Assembly: GCA_029224185.1 (NCBI GenBank)
Contig: CM055192.1
Span: 2,841,001 to 2,905,000, forward strand
Source of the DNA: Karalla daura
Lineage: Eukaryota > Chordata > Actinopteri > Chaetodontiformes > Leiognathidae
DNA length: 64,000 bases
Reading direction: 5' to 3'
Positions 43,669 to 55,140 of this stretch are shown piece by piece (position 1 is the stretch's first letter; each line of letters begins with the position of its first letter). The translations under genes were made by a program, and so were the position numbers. The notes under the pieces were generated by a model. It did not search any database. It was not told where the DNA came from and worked only from the letters and a program-made list of their open reading frames with translations.

Positions 43669-46600
43669 CTGCAGGCAGAGATAAAGATTTGTATTCGTGT
43701 AATCGGACATTTTGTCTAATTCAAAGCACCTAGCATCATCAACATTTAGTACAACAATGACAATGCTTTACCTTTCAAAGGAACAAGCTCAGGAAATTGC
43801 TCATCTTCCTAAATGACAGAAGAAAGATACAGTCGTCAGTGTCCAGTTATATCTGTTGAAATGCTTCATGAATCATAAATTGTAACCCCTGGTTAGTATG
43901 AGTCAGCTTTTATTCAGTAACTTGGCTCGTTGAAAAATACATGCTCCCTTGCCGATCGGGCAGTTGAAAGGAAAAGGATTTGTTTCCCCAAAGGCATTTC
44001 AAAAACGGGAAAGGTGCACATCAGGTTTGAGATGGAAGGAAAGAATGCTCGCGAGTAAAGAAAGCACTTCACCCGATGTTAATCTTCAACAGGTACAACA
44101 AGGAAAATATGAGTCAACATCTGTTCCAACGATAACACCACATAGCCTAGAGTACAACACCTTCAGCCTGTCATAATGCAAACGAAAACTGAACTGAAAT
44201 AAACTATAACTGATCAAGACCATTTTCCACTGCCACTGTGTACAACTGTACACCATGAAAAACAAATTATTTTCATGTGTAAGTAACAGTAGCGGTGAGC
44301 ATGTCTGTGAAAAGACACGAGGCACAGTAAACAGGTGACTGCACTTTGACCACCTACGGTAGCATGACATCATGGAAACAGCAACGCTCGACAACAAGCT
44401 TCAACAGTCTTGACAGTGAAGTCAAGTCGTACGGCATACGTCCCCGCAGTCAGACCAGTGGAACCAGAAAGCTGAGGGTGTCAGCTGCTCCGACATCACG
44501 GCATTACTTAATAGCGACAGGCAGGAAGCGAGGGAAGGAGCAGAGAAGCAGGGATGGGAGGAGGTCTGGAAAGGAGCGGCTCTCACCCTCTCGCCGGGCC
44601 GTCTGCTGAGCACAGGGCTGGGCTGGGGGTCGGATGCGGGGAAGGCATAGGCGGGTGGGCCGGTTAGGCTGTGCTGGGAGTTACTGGCAGAGCTGGTAAG
44701 GCTTTCACACAGCATTCTACACTCGTCCGGACGTAGCTGGGATGTGGGTCTCACCCGTTTCTGGGACAACAGTGGATATTGGTAGCCCTGCCTTTGTGGG
44801 TCTCCAGTTCTCGGTTTCTCACCTTCAGACTACGGGTGATAAGGGATAGGCTTGGTGACACCTCTAAAACTCCCTAATATTCAATACAATTCACACAGTT
44901 CATCTTTATCTGCTGCGTGTTTTGTTATATGGGACTCACCGGTCCAGGTTTTTGCCCGTCTGGTTGATTTGTCTGACGACCTGAGGAAAAGATATGAGAA
45001 AAGAATGAATCCAAAAGCAGCCATTTGTCAGCTGGCATGGTTTAAGTTTACACTCATAAGACATTAAAAGGTGAAGGTCAAACGATATTTCAGAATAAAA
45101 CACGGATCAAATAAAACATAAAAGTAGTAAGTAAGCAAACTGACTGCACCCAAATGCACATAATAGCCGAGTAGCATTTAGGCATGGACATACTAATACC
45201 CAGAGAGATGTCTTGGCACATAGGTCCTCAGATTCTTAACTGGGCAGGAGTATCTTTGATCAGATACCTGAGGAACTGCATGCCATAATCTGCCTCTGTA
45301 AAATCAAACCTGATCCTGCCACTGTTCCTCTCAGTGTATGAGGTTATTCTGACAGCTGAGGTGAGGCAAGATTTCAACAAGATTAGAACACATTTCAAGC
45401 TTTTCTTGTTGAGGGCATACACAGCACATCTTTATAGGGTGCCTTGAAAATGCTTTTGATAGCCAGCGCATTGCACTGAACAATGCTTTTCCCTCGTATT
45501 TTACAATTTCAAAGAGATTCTGGACTGAAGTTGAGTTTTGAAAAAAAAAAAACGCCAGCCCTCATTTCTACATTTTGAGAAACAATGACGGACATCTGAC
45601 TGTACCATGTACTTTAAGAGTTCTACTCACCTCGTTTACATCTCAAGCACATGGCAACGAGCACACCTGTCGCAATGATGATGGCGATTACCAGCACCAC
45701 TGCGATGACCACTAAATAAACACAGAGAAAGAAAGAAGACATCGCCGTTAGCACATACAACGATGATGCGTCTGCAAGTGCTTTTTCACGTGGGCTGAGC
45801 TCCCCCCTGAGCTACGTACCCGAGGCAGAGCTAGAATCGGGGTGGGCTTTCTTGCACACCGTGTTGGAAGTTGGGGTGCAGTTTCTCACGACCACCTCAT
45901 CTTCTTTACACCTAGTTCAGAAGCAGGCAAAAATATGGACTTAGCGCATGAGGGAATCAAAGCCAAACGGAGCTAGCGCAGCGATAACCCCCGGCTGATG
46001 GACCGCGGGGGCGGGGGACTCACGTTGAGCACTTTCGGCACTCCTCACATGCTTGGTCAGGCTCGCAGAATTTTCCCGGCTTACACTGGCACACAGTGTT
46101 GGAGGTGTGTGTGCACGGCCTTACCGTTTCCTGACCTGAGAAAGCACGATGGGGCGGAGAAGAAAAAGAAGAAGAAAAAAAGACCTCGTTAAGTCAAGAG
46201 TTTACGCCCGGAGCACTTTGAAAAGGTTGCAGATTGATTTTCCTCCCACAGTCTCTCCAGTCAGAGGTGTAAAGCTGCCGAGCGGAGTTACCTGGGTGAC
46301 ACGGTGTGCACTTCAAGCAGCGGTGCAGGCTGTTAGGGTGCTCGGTGAACGTTCCATCCTCGCACTCCACGCACAACCCCTTGGTCTTAGGTGTGGAGCA
46401 GGAAGCCACCAGACGCGTACCTAGCCAGACACACACACGCACGCACACCCGGTTAATTGAGCTACGGGACGAACCGGTCACAATCATCAGCAGCTGCTGG
46501 ATCATCTGGCGGGTCTCATGAGTGTGGCTCCGCGTCCTTACCAGCCGGACAGTTTGCACAGCAGATGCCGCCGCTGGAGTACTCCAGCCCCTCCGTGCAG

Positions 46601-47560
46601 TGGACGCTTCGCCTCGCCCTGCCGCCTCCCAGAGCAAGCCCGGGTCGCAGATAGGCCTCGGTGGGCGCCGCCAGGCAGATCAAGGCCACCTCCGAGTGGA
46701 TGACAGGAGCGCAGATGTTAAAAAAAACGAACAACCAGCGTCGCGCTTTGTCTCGACATGGGCTTCATCGGCGCGCACGTGTCAGCCTTTTCTATTGCTC
46801 AATAAAAAGCTGCTGCCTCAATCTGCCGAAAAGCCAAGTCAAAACGGTGATTCTTTAACGTAACTTTTTCATTAACTTGCCTGTTTTCTTGATTTGATCA
46901 TATACTATACAAGTATATACAACTATACAAGTGCAACAAGGCTGTCTGAGTAGTCCGGCCTCCCCCATAGACCAAAAACATGCATTTAGGTTGATTGAAG
47001 ACTAAATTGCCCCTGGGTGTGAATGGTGTGAGTACACACACACACTACAGCCTAAGGAACAGTTCATTTTAGTAGATTCATAACATGTAAATATGTGGTG
47101 TTCATTCATATCATTCAAATGTATTCATTTAATGGCTGACTCCTTCGATGGCAAACTCAAGTCAGGCAGACACATCTGTTCCGGTCGCAGGACACAACTT
47201 GTTTACAAAGATGAGTTAATGCACAAATGATTCGTGACTCATGCCGTTCCCCTCCTTCCTTGTTTGACAGTAACATCCAGATATTGCTTAACAGGGCAGC
47301 AGACCTGTGTCTTATCAGGCCCCAAGCTTCAGAAGGAGGGCTAGGCAGGTGAAGGGGTGTGGCGAGGGGGATTTCCTTCACACTTTCCCCAAGCTACAGT
47401 ACCAAGTCTGAAAAACAATGTGCCACTCAGTCAAGACATGCCAAAAAACAGTCACCTGGCCCGCTTTGACTTAACCAAATAAGGTAAAACCATCCGGGGA
47501 ATAGATGGCAGGCACTCCCTGTGTTTTCATGACGCAATTACCATCCGGAGCAGAGCATTT

Positions 47561-47634
<74 letters not shown>

Positions 47635-47690
47635 AATACATTCATACTGAGTTAATCTGTTATAGTTAAAACGACAAATCTCCATTCAAA

Positions 47691-47736
<46 letters not shown>

Positions 47737-48254
47737 TCACACACATATACATACACACACACACAGATAGAGAGACACACAAACATACACACACCAGGAG
47801 GCTTCGAATGTGCCGGGGTAAAACAAGTTACTCTCAATTAGTATCATTAAATGATTAATCGTCATGGTTAATGTATGCTTAGATGAACTTTTGTGTTAGA
47901 GGGGGAGCAGGGAGAATGAATACTCTAGAAAGCTCATGAGGAATTTCACAACTGAGTGAGGCGGCGTGAGCCGGTCTCTGACAGGTAAACGAGACATTCC
48001 GCGAAGACGCCCGTGTAGCCGGCTGAAAAGTCCCAATTCCATGTTCAAACGTTACAATAGCACGTTGAAATACTGTCCGTATTTTAGCTGTTGAACACAA
48101 CGCACTTTCGGCGACGTCTGAAGCCCCACCTGTGGCTGTTTGGCGGAGCGGTAACGCGGCCGCTTGCGAAGTTCAGTCACGACTTTTTTTTAAAACTTTT
48201 CAACAGAGCCAACGCTTTGCAGACACTCACCACACACAGTGTCAACGTCGCCAT
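43358..48254 (-). CDS. tnfrsf10: Death-domain TNF receptor, TRAIL-receptor (TNFRSF10) type, complete
   Basis: This is a type I membrane receptor that would bind a TRAIL-like ligand and recruit FADD and caspase-8 through its death domain. Ten exons join in consistent phases to about 382 residues. They give a signal peptide (1 to about 21; MATLTLCV then ALICLAAPTEA), three cysteine-rich domains (about 38-155), one helix (about 169-190; VVIAVVLVIAIIIATGVLVA), a juxtamembrane CLRCKR, a Ser/Pro-rich linker (about 210-267) and a death domain (about 290-372; FFRHLGISDNVIKSKD, IHELLNIWVEKEGKEA). The death domain resembles TRAIL receptors more than Fas or TNFR1. LOXL2 is also next to the TNFRSF10 cluster in human. 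Ligand specificity is inferred. A zebrafish relative is known as hdr/tnfrsf10. No frameshift was found. Confidence 0.85.
43772..43808 (-). CDS. tnfrsf10: tnfrsf10 coding exon 9 (micro-exon)
   Basis: This 37-nt exon encodes EDEQFPELVPLK plus one base. The acceptor is TGTCATTTAG and the donor GTAAAG. It fits phase into the death-domain exon. Confidence 0.82.
44587..44760 (-). CDS. tnfrsf10: tnfrsf10 coding exon 8 (cytoplasmic linker)
   Basis: This 174-nt phase-0 exon encodes KRVRPTSQLRPDECRMLCES, LTSSASNSQHSLTGPPAYAF and a Pro/Ser-rich end LSRRPGER. The acceptor is TTGTCCCAG and the donor GTGAGA. The linker is probably disordered. Confidence 0.82.
44940..44980 (-). CDS. tnfrsf10: tnfrsf10 coding exon 7 (micro-exon, juxtamembrane)
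   Basis: This 41-nt exon encodes RQTNQPDGQKPGP. The acceptor is TTTTCCTCAG and the donor GTGAGT. Phases fit exons 6 and 8. Confidence 0.8.
45631..45711 (-). CDS. tnfrsf10: tnfrsf10 coding exon 6 (transmembrane)
   Basis: This 81-nt exon encodes the membrane helix VIAVVLVIAIIIATGVLVAM followed by CLRCKR. The acceptor is TTTATTTAG and the donor GTGAGT. Confidence 0.92.
45820..45911 (-). CDS. tnfrsf10: tnfrsf10 coding exon 5 (CRD3 end, stalk)
   Basis: This 92-nt exon encodes CKEDEVVVRNCTPTSNTVCK and KAHPDSSSAS. The acceptor is TGAACTAG and the donor GTACGT. Confidence 0.9.
46024..46135 (-). CDS. tnfrsf10: tnfrsf10 coding exon 4 (CRD2/CRD3)
   Basis: This 112-nt exon encodes QETVRPCTHTSNTVCQCKPG and KFCEPDQACEECRKCS. 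The C-T-x-T-S-N-T-V-C motif is typical of TNF receptor CRDs. The donor is GTGAGT. Confidence 0.92.
46292..46420 (-). CDS. tnfrsf10: tnfrsf10 coding exon 3 (CRD1/CRD2)
   Basis: This 129-nt exon encodes TRLVASCSTPKTKGLCVECE, DGTFTEHPNSLHRCLKCTPC and HP plus one base, with TNFR cysteine spacing. The donor is GTAACT. Confidence 0.9.
46542..46689 (-). CDS. tnfrsf10: tnfrsf10 coding exon 2 (signal peptide end, CRD1 start)
   Basis: The acceptor CACTCGGAG follows a T-rich tract. It encodes VALICLAAPTEAYLRPGLAL, GGGRARRSVHCTEGLEYSSG and GICCANCPA plus one base. RARR looks like a furin-type site before the first cysteine. The donor is GTAAGG. Confidence 0.8.
47563..47632. repeat. (AC)35 microsatellite
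   Basis: Seventy bp of perfect AC repeat in tnfrsf10 intron 1. Confidence 0.97.
47690..47765. repeat. Compound (AC)n(AT)n microsatellite
   Basis: AC10, then AT about 13, then imperfect AC/AT, starting 58 bp after the (AC)35 tract. Confidence 0.95.
48231..48254 (-). CDS. tnfrsf10: tnfrsf10 coding exon 1 (start of signal peptide)
   Basis: ATG at 48254 has a strong Kozak context (A at -3, G at +4). Eight codons (MATLTLCV) end at donor GTGAGT. It joins in phase 0 to the hydrophobic continuation in the next exon, making one credible signal peptide. It is too short to be seen as an ORF, and the junction is inferred. Confidence 0.72.
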
Positions 48255-48420
48255 CGTCCTTCCCTGGAAGTGTCTGAGTCCACAGACCTCTACCCACTCA
48301 TGTTAGGTCCGCAGAGTGCGGCCGCTCTGCTTCGTTCCTCACTTTGGTTTGATTCAGGTGCGTGCTCGAGCCACCGTACGTTGGCGGTACGCCTACGTGA
48401 CGTAACACGCCTACCGTAGC
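48255..48420 (-). promoter_or_regulatory. Probable tnfrsf10 promoter with CRE/ATF-like site
   Basis: The region just upstream of the first coding exon is CpG-rich and contains TGACGTAA at 48398-48405, one base off a consensus CRE. ATF-family factors induce mammalian TRAIL receptors, so this site is plausible but untested. No TATA box was seen. Confidence 0.4.
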
Positions 48421-51009
48421 AATCTCCCTCCCTGTCTCTGACACTGTGTGTGTGTGTGTGTGTGCGCGCGCGCGTGCGTTAATTCAATAACGTGACAGTC
48501 GCTGTACTTAAAAGCAGTGCTTTTAGTCATCGAGATGACTTGGGTTGAGTTGAGTTGAGTTGAGGTCAGCTACCTGCTGGAAGTTTACCTTAGGTTTCTT
48601 AGGTTTGTCGACGCCGAAGCACGTAGGTGGATTTCAGAAATACGCAGAAATACGCAGAAGAAGGTTTGCCAGGGACCTCGGTGAATGAGTTTTTGATCAA
48701 TCAGGTTCTCTTCAAATGAAAACAACTGTACCTACAACTACAGCTACAGATATCTGTCAGATTTTCATTGGTCAATTTTCAGTAAACTTTTAGTATTACT
48801 TTTGTCAGCTTCAAGTTATTTCAGTGACCATTGTTGTTTTTCTTTCATTTATATTTGCATTCCAAACATTTGTTATGAGCATTTTCCAACGAGAGTACAT
48901 TGCATGGAAGTGCAAGTGAGAGATGACTGTTATCCAATACATCATGTGAGTATGTAGATAAGAGTAATTAGGTCAAATTACTTGTGTCTTTTGTTGGTGT
49001 CTTTTTGAATGTATATATTTTAAGAGCAATATGATATAACTTCTAAATTTATATTCCATTATTCGTAATAATTCGTGGATAATGATCATCCTAGGCCATG
49101 GTGATAATATGTACAATACATGTGATAGGAACTGTTGGTGGCATCGATTGGTGACCTGTACAGGGTGATTTCTCTGCCTTCACTCAATGTGTGTGTGTTT
49201 TTTTATTGAAGATAAAAAATAACCTGCAGACAAGCACCAGCAGGCCATTGGGTACAAAGCAGGTAAATTAATGAGTCATAGAGAAGATTTCGCCAGACAT
49301 GTGAATGCCTGCAAGGCAATTGCTTCTGGACTTTCCTAGCCTGCTCCCTATTTCTTATATGTGTGCCATGAAAGACATTTGCACCTTGAGAGTGGTGGGG
49401 GACAGGAGTCAGTCATATTGGCCTAAAGAAGCATTTTTATGACTATGAAGGTGAAAATTTTGTATTGATCAGGAATAACTTTGGTGATACCTTGTACTAT
49501 GGCGTATTGATGTTGGTCTGCAGTTCAAAATCTCAGTAAATTAAGTTCCATTAGTTTTAATTTTGCTCTTAATGATTATATATACTACAAACTGTGATGA
49601 ACAGGTGATCTGTCCAGGAGGTATTTCCTCTTTGCCCCATGAGTGCGAACCCTGCCCCTCATAAAGATACAAAGCGGCTTTGATGATAGAAGGATTATAT
49701 TCAAATATAAAATGTGCACAAATGCCACTCATCGTATAGACAAAGACACCACATTAATGCATAATGAACAACTTGGACATACTGTTGCTGCTAGGCTCTA
49801 CAGGAAACATTGTACAAAGCCTATCATCACAAACTGCATGAAGTCAGACTTTTTAACCGTTTTCCTTTTTCTTTTTTTTGCAGAGTTCATTCTCCTTAGT
49901 GTGCCAACTTTACATTATCTAATAAGCAGTTGTCTGTAGCACACAGATAGGCAGCCCAGCAGGAAGGGGTGGGTTCAACTGAACATTCTTTGCTGGTTTG
50001 AGGAATACAGTATGTGCTGATGCAGGCTGAAGAAAACGGAATAGGATTGAAATAAAACCTCAATCCTCAGTTTCATTCTGTTGGTTTTCGTGATAACTGT
50101 CACAGTTTTGATGGCAGTTTGAGAAAAAAAAGGCAGATGGGGCTGAGACTAACAGTCAAAGATTGGACTTGGAGTTGGGTGACTGACGGGTTCAAGGACT
50201 GTAAGGCACAGACACTGCAGGGATCATTTAGCCACTCGCTGCTTTTTCTGCACTGCAGCTCATCAACGTCTCATTCTGAGTTTCAAGAAACAACCTTGAA
50301 TTTCTTTTTACCAGTTCTATTTTTGGAATCACTCAGAGTCTACTGCAGGTGAAAGAATTTCTGCAACGTTTACCCCTGCACATTGCTTATGTTTTTGATG
50401 ATAAGACTTGGGAGGAGGCAAAAGCCTCTGAGCCACTTTTTCCAAGATAAGACACAAATTTTGCATTCAGGCTGCTGTCCGCTCATCTGCTGCACCGAGG
50501 TCAAGATCATTTCAAATGATATGGAAAATAACATTTTTCTCCTCTTTTACGGGGTCTTCTGTGTGTTAGGAGAGGTTTGTTGTTGTGTGTGGGGTTAAGG
50601 AGATCCTTCTGACACACAGTGGAAGGGCATCTCGTGAAAGGTGAAGCCACATTAAGTCAATTTACTCTCTTTTTCATCGGAGGATTTGCACAAACCTTAT
50701 CGAAGGGAAAGTTCACTTGTAGTGGCTGTGCAGTAGGCATCTAGACTGTAAAGCGGGGCGGCACATACATAAATCAAACATAATATTGTACAGTGTAATT
50801 ACAGACAGGGAAGTATTTAAGACAGAGAGACACTTGTGCCTTTGAAGAAACAGTGTTTTTTTCTGTTGTGCCCAGACAGAGTATAAAGCAACTGTATGTA
50901 CACAGGCTGAATATAGAGTTGTAAAAGTTGTAAAGACTGTGTGAGGGGGGTAATGTGGTCATTTACATGAGTTAAGAGTACTCATACATACAGTCATACA
51001 GTTGATAAT
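48421..51009. other. Intergenic region, left of the LINE
   Basis: AT-rich. A short segment at 49145-49200 (GTGACCTGTACAGGGTGATT then CTGCCTTCACTC) resembles the common fish repeat tail. No gene is recognised. Confidence 0.5.
48447..48478. repeat. (TG)n(CG)n microsatellite
   Basis: Ten TG units, then CG units, just upstream of the tnfrsf10 promoter region. A (TTGAG)4 repeat follows at 48544-48562. Confidence 0.94.
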
Positions 51010-52560
51010 GATTTAGACTTTAGACTTTTCTTTTATTATTCCTTTGGGATGGCTCCCTCAGGGAAATTTGCATTTCCAGTAGCATTGAATAGCACAATAG
51101 AACAATATAAAACAATAGGATCATTGAGATAGTAAATCTATGTGATACATACATTATAACATTTGTGATAAGCGTATAGTGTGGTAATAAACAGTAAATA
51201 GTAAGGTGATAGTAAAGAAGTAGGTCAACAGTAAATATAATATTAATAGATAGTAATTAACGTATGTATCAATTACATTTCCCGTAGGATAAAAGATTAT
51301 ATAAACTATATATAAGAGAGTAAATAGAATATATAAAATATAAGTATATGCAAGAATCAATCAATAAAACAGTGTAAGATAAATAACAATAATAATAAAC
51401 AATGGGTAATAGTAATAATAAAATAAACAGGAGATAATATTAGATCTGATAATAGATGGTAATTCTAATGAACAGCAATATCTATTTTTGATATAAATGC
51501 TCAGTAGCTGTTATTGCACATTTTACACAGTTCACATTCCACACATTGGCTACCACTCCCCCTCTGTCCTCTCTATTTCTTCTTCCCCCCCAAGTGAGGA
51601 GTTGTAGAGCATGATGGCATGATGGACAAAGGAGTTCTTAAGTCTAGTGGTTCTCCATTTCTGCATTCTGCCCTAGTTGCAGGCTAAGGTTGAAGATCTG
51701 TTGTAATGGTTTCCCCAGTTCTGCAGCGCAGGTCCTCAGGAGTCTTGGACATACTTTGTCTGGGCCTGCTGCTTTCCTGGGCCGTAGCTTCCTCAGCTGT
51801 TCACTGACCTGCTCTGTTGTGAAGTGTGTTTCTGTTGAGATGGAGGAGGACGGAGGTGGGTTGTGTTGAGACAGGGGTGTTGTTGTGTCAGGGAGGTGTG
51901 AGGAGGGAAGCAGGATATGTGGCTGTGCTGAGGGTGGGAGTGGCGTCTGGGGTTTGGGGGACAGCAACTTCAACTTCAACTTTATTCGTTTTAAGTGCCA
52001 TTTCATAACAGCTGTTATCTCAGGGCACTTTCAGTGGTTGGTTGAAACGATTGAAGAAGTTGTTCAATTTGTTTGCTCTTTCTATTGTCTCCTCTATCCT
52101 CATTCCTTCCCAGACTTCCCTCATGTAGTTGTCCTTCAGCTTCTGCTCCACTTTTCTCCTGTAGCTGTCTTTAGCTTCCCTCACAGAGCGTTTCACCTCC
52201 TGCTGTGCTGCCTTCATGGCCTCCCTGTCTTTACTCCTGAATGCAGCCTTCTTCCTATTGAGGACAGCTTTAACTTCCCGTGTTACCCATGGCTTGTTAT
52301 TAGGGTAACAGCGGACAGTCCTGATAGGAGAAACCACGTCCATGCAGAAGTTCAGGTAGTCCGTCAGACAGTGTGTCATCCCCTCTATGACCTCACTATA
52401 AACATGACTCAAAAAATGCCCTTTCACAACATGGTTTCCTGACTCACCCACAGGAACAATTCTGGTGCAGCTTGGTAAAGTGAATTGTTCTCTCAGAGCA
52501 AGGATAGTGCTTGCAATGAAAGAGTCAGAGATCAACTGTTACTCCTTCATTGCAAGCACT
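51010..52560 (-). mobile_element. LINE (CR1/L2/Rex1-like) fragment, internally deleted
   Basis: Read on the minus strand from 52535, the ORF2 spacer encodes NNKPWVTREVKAVLNRKKAA, then REAKDSYRRKVEQKLKDN, MREVWEGMR and LNNFFNRF. After a short foreign segment come EQVSEQLRKLRPRKAAGPDK and a start of reverse transcriptase (LQQIFNLSLQLG). Most of the reverse transcriptase is then missing. A C-terminal scrap (KNSFVHHAIMLYNSS) resumes near 51.6 kb, and an AT-rich tail with TTTGGGATGGCTCCCTCAGG (+ strand, about 51040) ends it. It cannot move by itself. Confidence 0.75.
51963..52033. mobile_element. Short repeat fragment nested in the LINE
   Basis: About 70 bp (AACTTCAACTTTATTCGTTT through CATTTCATAACAGCTGTTAT and CTCAGGGCAC) interrupts the LINE frame. 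Its wording resembles a widespread teleost repeat tail. It separates the NNFFNRF motif from the Pro-rich linker of the LINE protein. Confidence 0.5.
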
Positions 52561-55140
52561 GCTCTCTTCTTATACATAGGTCCTGATCACACACTGTATG
52601 GAACTTTGTCAGTCTTGGTAATTACAGAGGGAAAATAACTGGTCTTTATTTATTTACTCAATTCTATTATATAATAGAATATTGTATATCTGTTATGTAA
52701 TAGAATATAATTTATACAGGCAAAACACTGGTTTCACAATAAGCCTGTTCTTCAAATCAAAGAAAGTAAAGATTTCATAACCTGTTTGCTATCTCATATG
52801 CTGCTGAGAGGGATTCATGAATGACATTGTTATTGTATGTTTAACAGTATGTACTTATGAAATGAAGTTTTTATCTTCACTTTCTCTCTAAATTAGTGTG
52901 AATGAAAAAGGATAAATGATGACATACAGCTAGTTATAATGTGCAAAAAAGCATAATCATGTCAGCTGCCTTAGCAGGTAATTCAATAAAAGATCTAGAG
53001 ATACATGTGAGATTAAAGTTCCAGCAGACAGGCTGGTGTGCACTTACTGCTAGAGTTACGCTGTGCAACTTGAATTACTTCGGCAAGGGCTGCCAGGACC
53101 ATCAAGCTGATTGATCCCAGCTTTGAGCTTAGAGCAGGGCCCTTATTGACTTAAATGACAAGAACATAGCTGGCCACATTGCTAATGTTAGCAGTTGGTG
53201 CTAGAACATACTGTGCTTTCAGCCCAGAGCAAGAACAACAATCAATACTCAATGCTACGTTATTGTTGTGTTAGAGCAGTTGTTAGTCACTACTTGTTGG
53301 CTTTCATGTTGTCGTTTTTCTTGACATAATTCACTAAATGATTTTAATGTTACCTATCTGCCCTGTCACTATATCACACTATATCTCCTGGTGTATTTCA
53401 AAAGGAAATACACTTTAGGGATTTCCCTTTTCGGCATGGTGGTCTGCCATCAATCACCCATTTCTGTCATGCCACTTGTCATCTGCTGTCATATTTCATC
53501 CATGATGGTGCAATGAATTATCAGCCTTTGGCATCAGCAGGTTGATTGTGATAATGAAGGGGAATTACAACAAGATCCATAGAAAGCTTTCATATTTAGT
53601 CAACCACAGTGGCTGTTGATGTCAATGCTTGTTTGCCTTAGTCTCTGGTCAGAAAGGTATCATCAAGCCTCTCCCAGGCACATATACTGCCAGATATCAG
53701 TTTATATCATAAACTGTTTATACAATATAGTACAATAGTATCTCATATATGTAAAAATTTTGGCCAAACACAGCCATTAGGTTAGTTTACGATATGTTTC
53801 ACAGTTAATAAAAAGACGATTAGTGCTAATTCAAATGGAAAAAAATACATCATTTTCATATTTTTTCACAATGATTTCATCAAGTTAATCTCATTAACAT
53901 GTATTTAATTGGGTTTGAACAGACCAGAAATTTCAGATGAATAAAATCGCTATATGTTATATGTTTGTCCCTTAAAATATATGACAATATGGTATTCATG
54001 TCAATATCTAACTCCATATACTAACACCAAATTCATTCAATTCATGGTGCCTCCTAAAACCTACAAAGACAAAGACACGCCTTGACTGTAGTACATTACT
54101 CACACTTGAATCATGCATTCAGAAGGAAAACTTCTTCATTCCTGACATATGACAAATAATTTGCGAGAAATTGAGAAAGACTCTAGGAAATGAGCATGCA
54201 TACCTTTGTTTTGCAGAAAAGCTGCAATGAGGGGTGAAATGTATCTTCTTAACGTCTTCTTAGCATCTTTCACTTTGGAGCAAGGACAATGTAATGCTGC
54301 TACATGTAGTGTTACTAATTTCTAAAAATCTAAAAATTTGCAAAATCACTGATTTTACAAATAAAAGACTATTTACCTGTCCATGGGAGTACTACAGCAT
54401 ATAAGGAAAAAAGCTCTGCAAAGTTTTACGCTTTTCATGCTCAGAGACGGCCATGTAAAGTCTCATAATATGCCTCAAGTAGTGTCATTGCAGGTCATCC
54501 TTGCTGAGATATGAGGACTACAAGCCTGAAAATTAAGCAAAAAGAAATTCTGAGGTGCAGATTTGAACTCTACGATGTGTGTGCGTGAGTGTGTATGTGC
54601 CCTGTGATGGGCTGGTGACCAGTCAAGAGTGTATTTCCTGCTTTCACTGTAGTATGCTGGAGTTAGGCACCCACAGATCCAACACTGGTTATGTTAGAGC
54701 ATGTAGTAAAAAGAAAAAAAATAGCTGGATGGGTGTTAATTAATATATCTGAACAATATTTTTACTGTAAATGATGATGATCACAAAAAAACATGACCAA
54801 ATGAATGTAAACACTATTACATACTATTACTATACAGACCTTGACAGGTGTCATCAGGAACCAAAAAGTTGTATAAATTATCTAAGTTTCTCAAGTTGTT
54901 GTTCTTCTTCTGGAGCTCATATTAAGTTTGCTAAGTCCGCTGTGCTGACCTGGAAGTTTGCTTGGCACGAGTGACACAGTCAGAACATATTCACCACGTA
55001 TCAGCGCTGTCTATAGCCAGAGTGTAATCCATATTTCACATTCATATAAGTTACACAAAAAATGTTAGATGATAAAAGTGAAAAATACCTAACTTCTCTG
55101 CATGATGCACAATAACTAGCGTTTAGACACTTTCAGATCT
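52561..55140. other. Intergenic AT-rich region
   Basis: No gene was recognised. A fragment at about 54595-54665 (GCCCTGTGATGGGCTGGTGA then CCTGCTTTCACTG) is a degraded copy of a common fish interspersed repeat. Palindromic AT-rich motifs (TATTATATAATAGAATA) lie at about 52664-52710. Confidence 0.5.

Larger units (their letters stand above)
46690..48230 (-). other. tnfrsf10 intron 1
   Basis: It contains an (AC)35 tract, a compound (AC)/(AT) tract and a fragment at about 46960-47045 resembling a dispersed fish repeat (AGACCAAAAACATGCATTTA, AAATTGCCC, GTGTGAATGGTG). No exon was seen. Confidence 0.65.

Noticed and set aside
47563..47765. CRISPR-like repeat array
   Set aside because: These are dinucleotide microsatellites without spacers, in a vertebrate genome.
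48130..48185. tRNA-like segment TGGCGGAGCGGTAACGCGGC followed by a T run
   Set aside because: It resembles an A box and a terminator, but no acceptor stem, anticodon arm or proper B box could be paired; it sits in tnfrsf10 intron 1.
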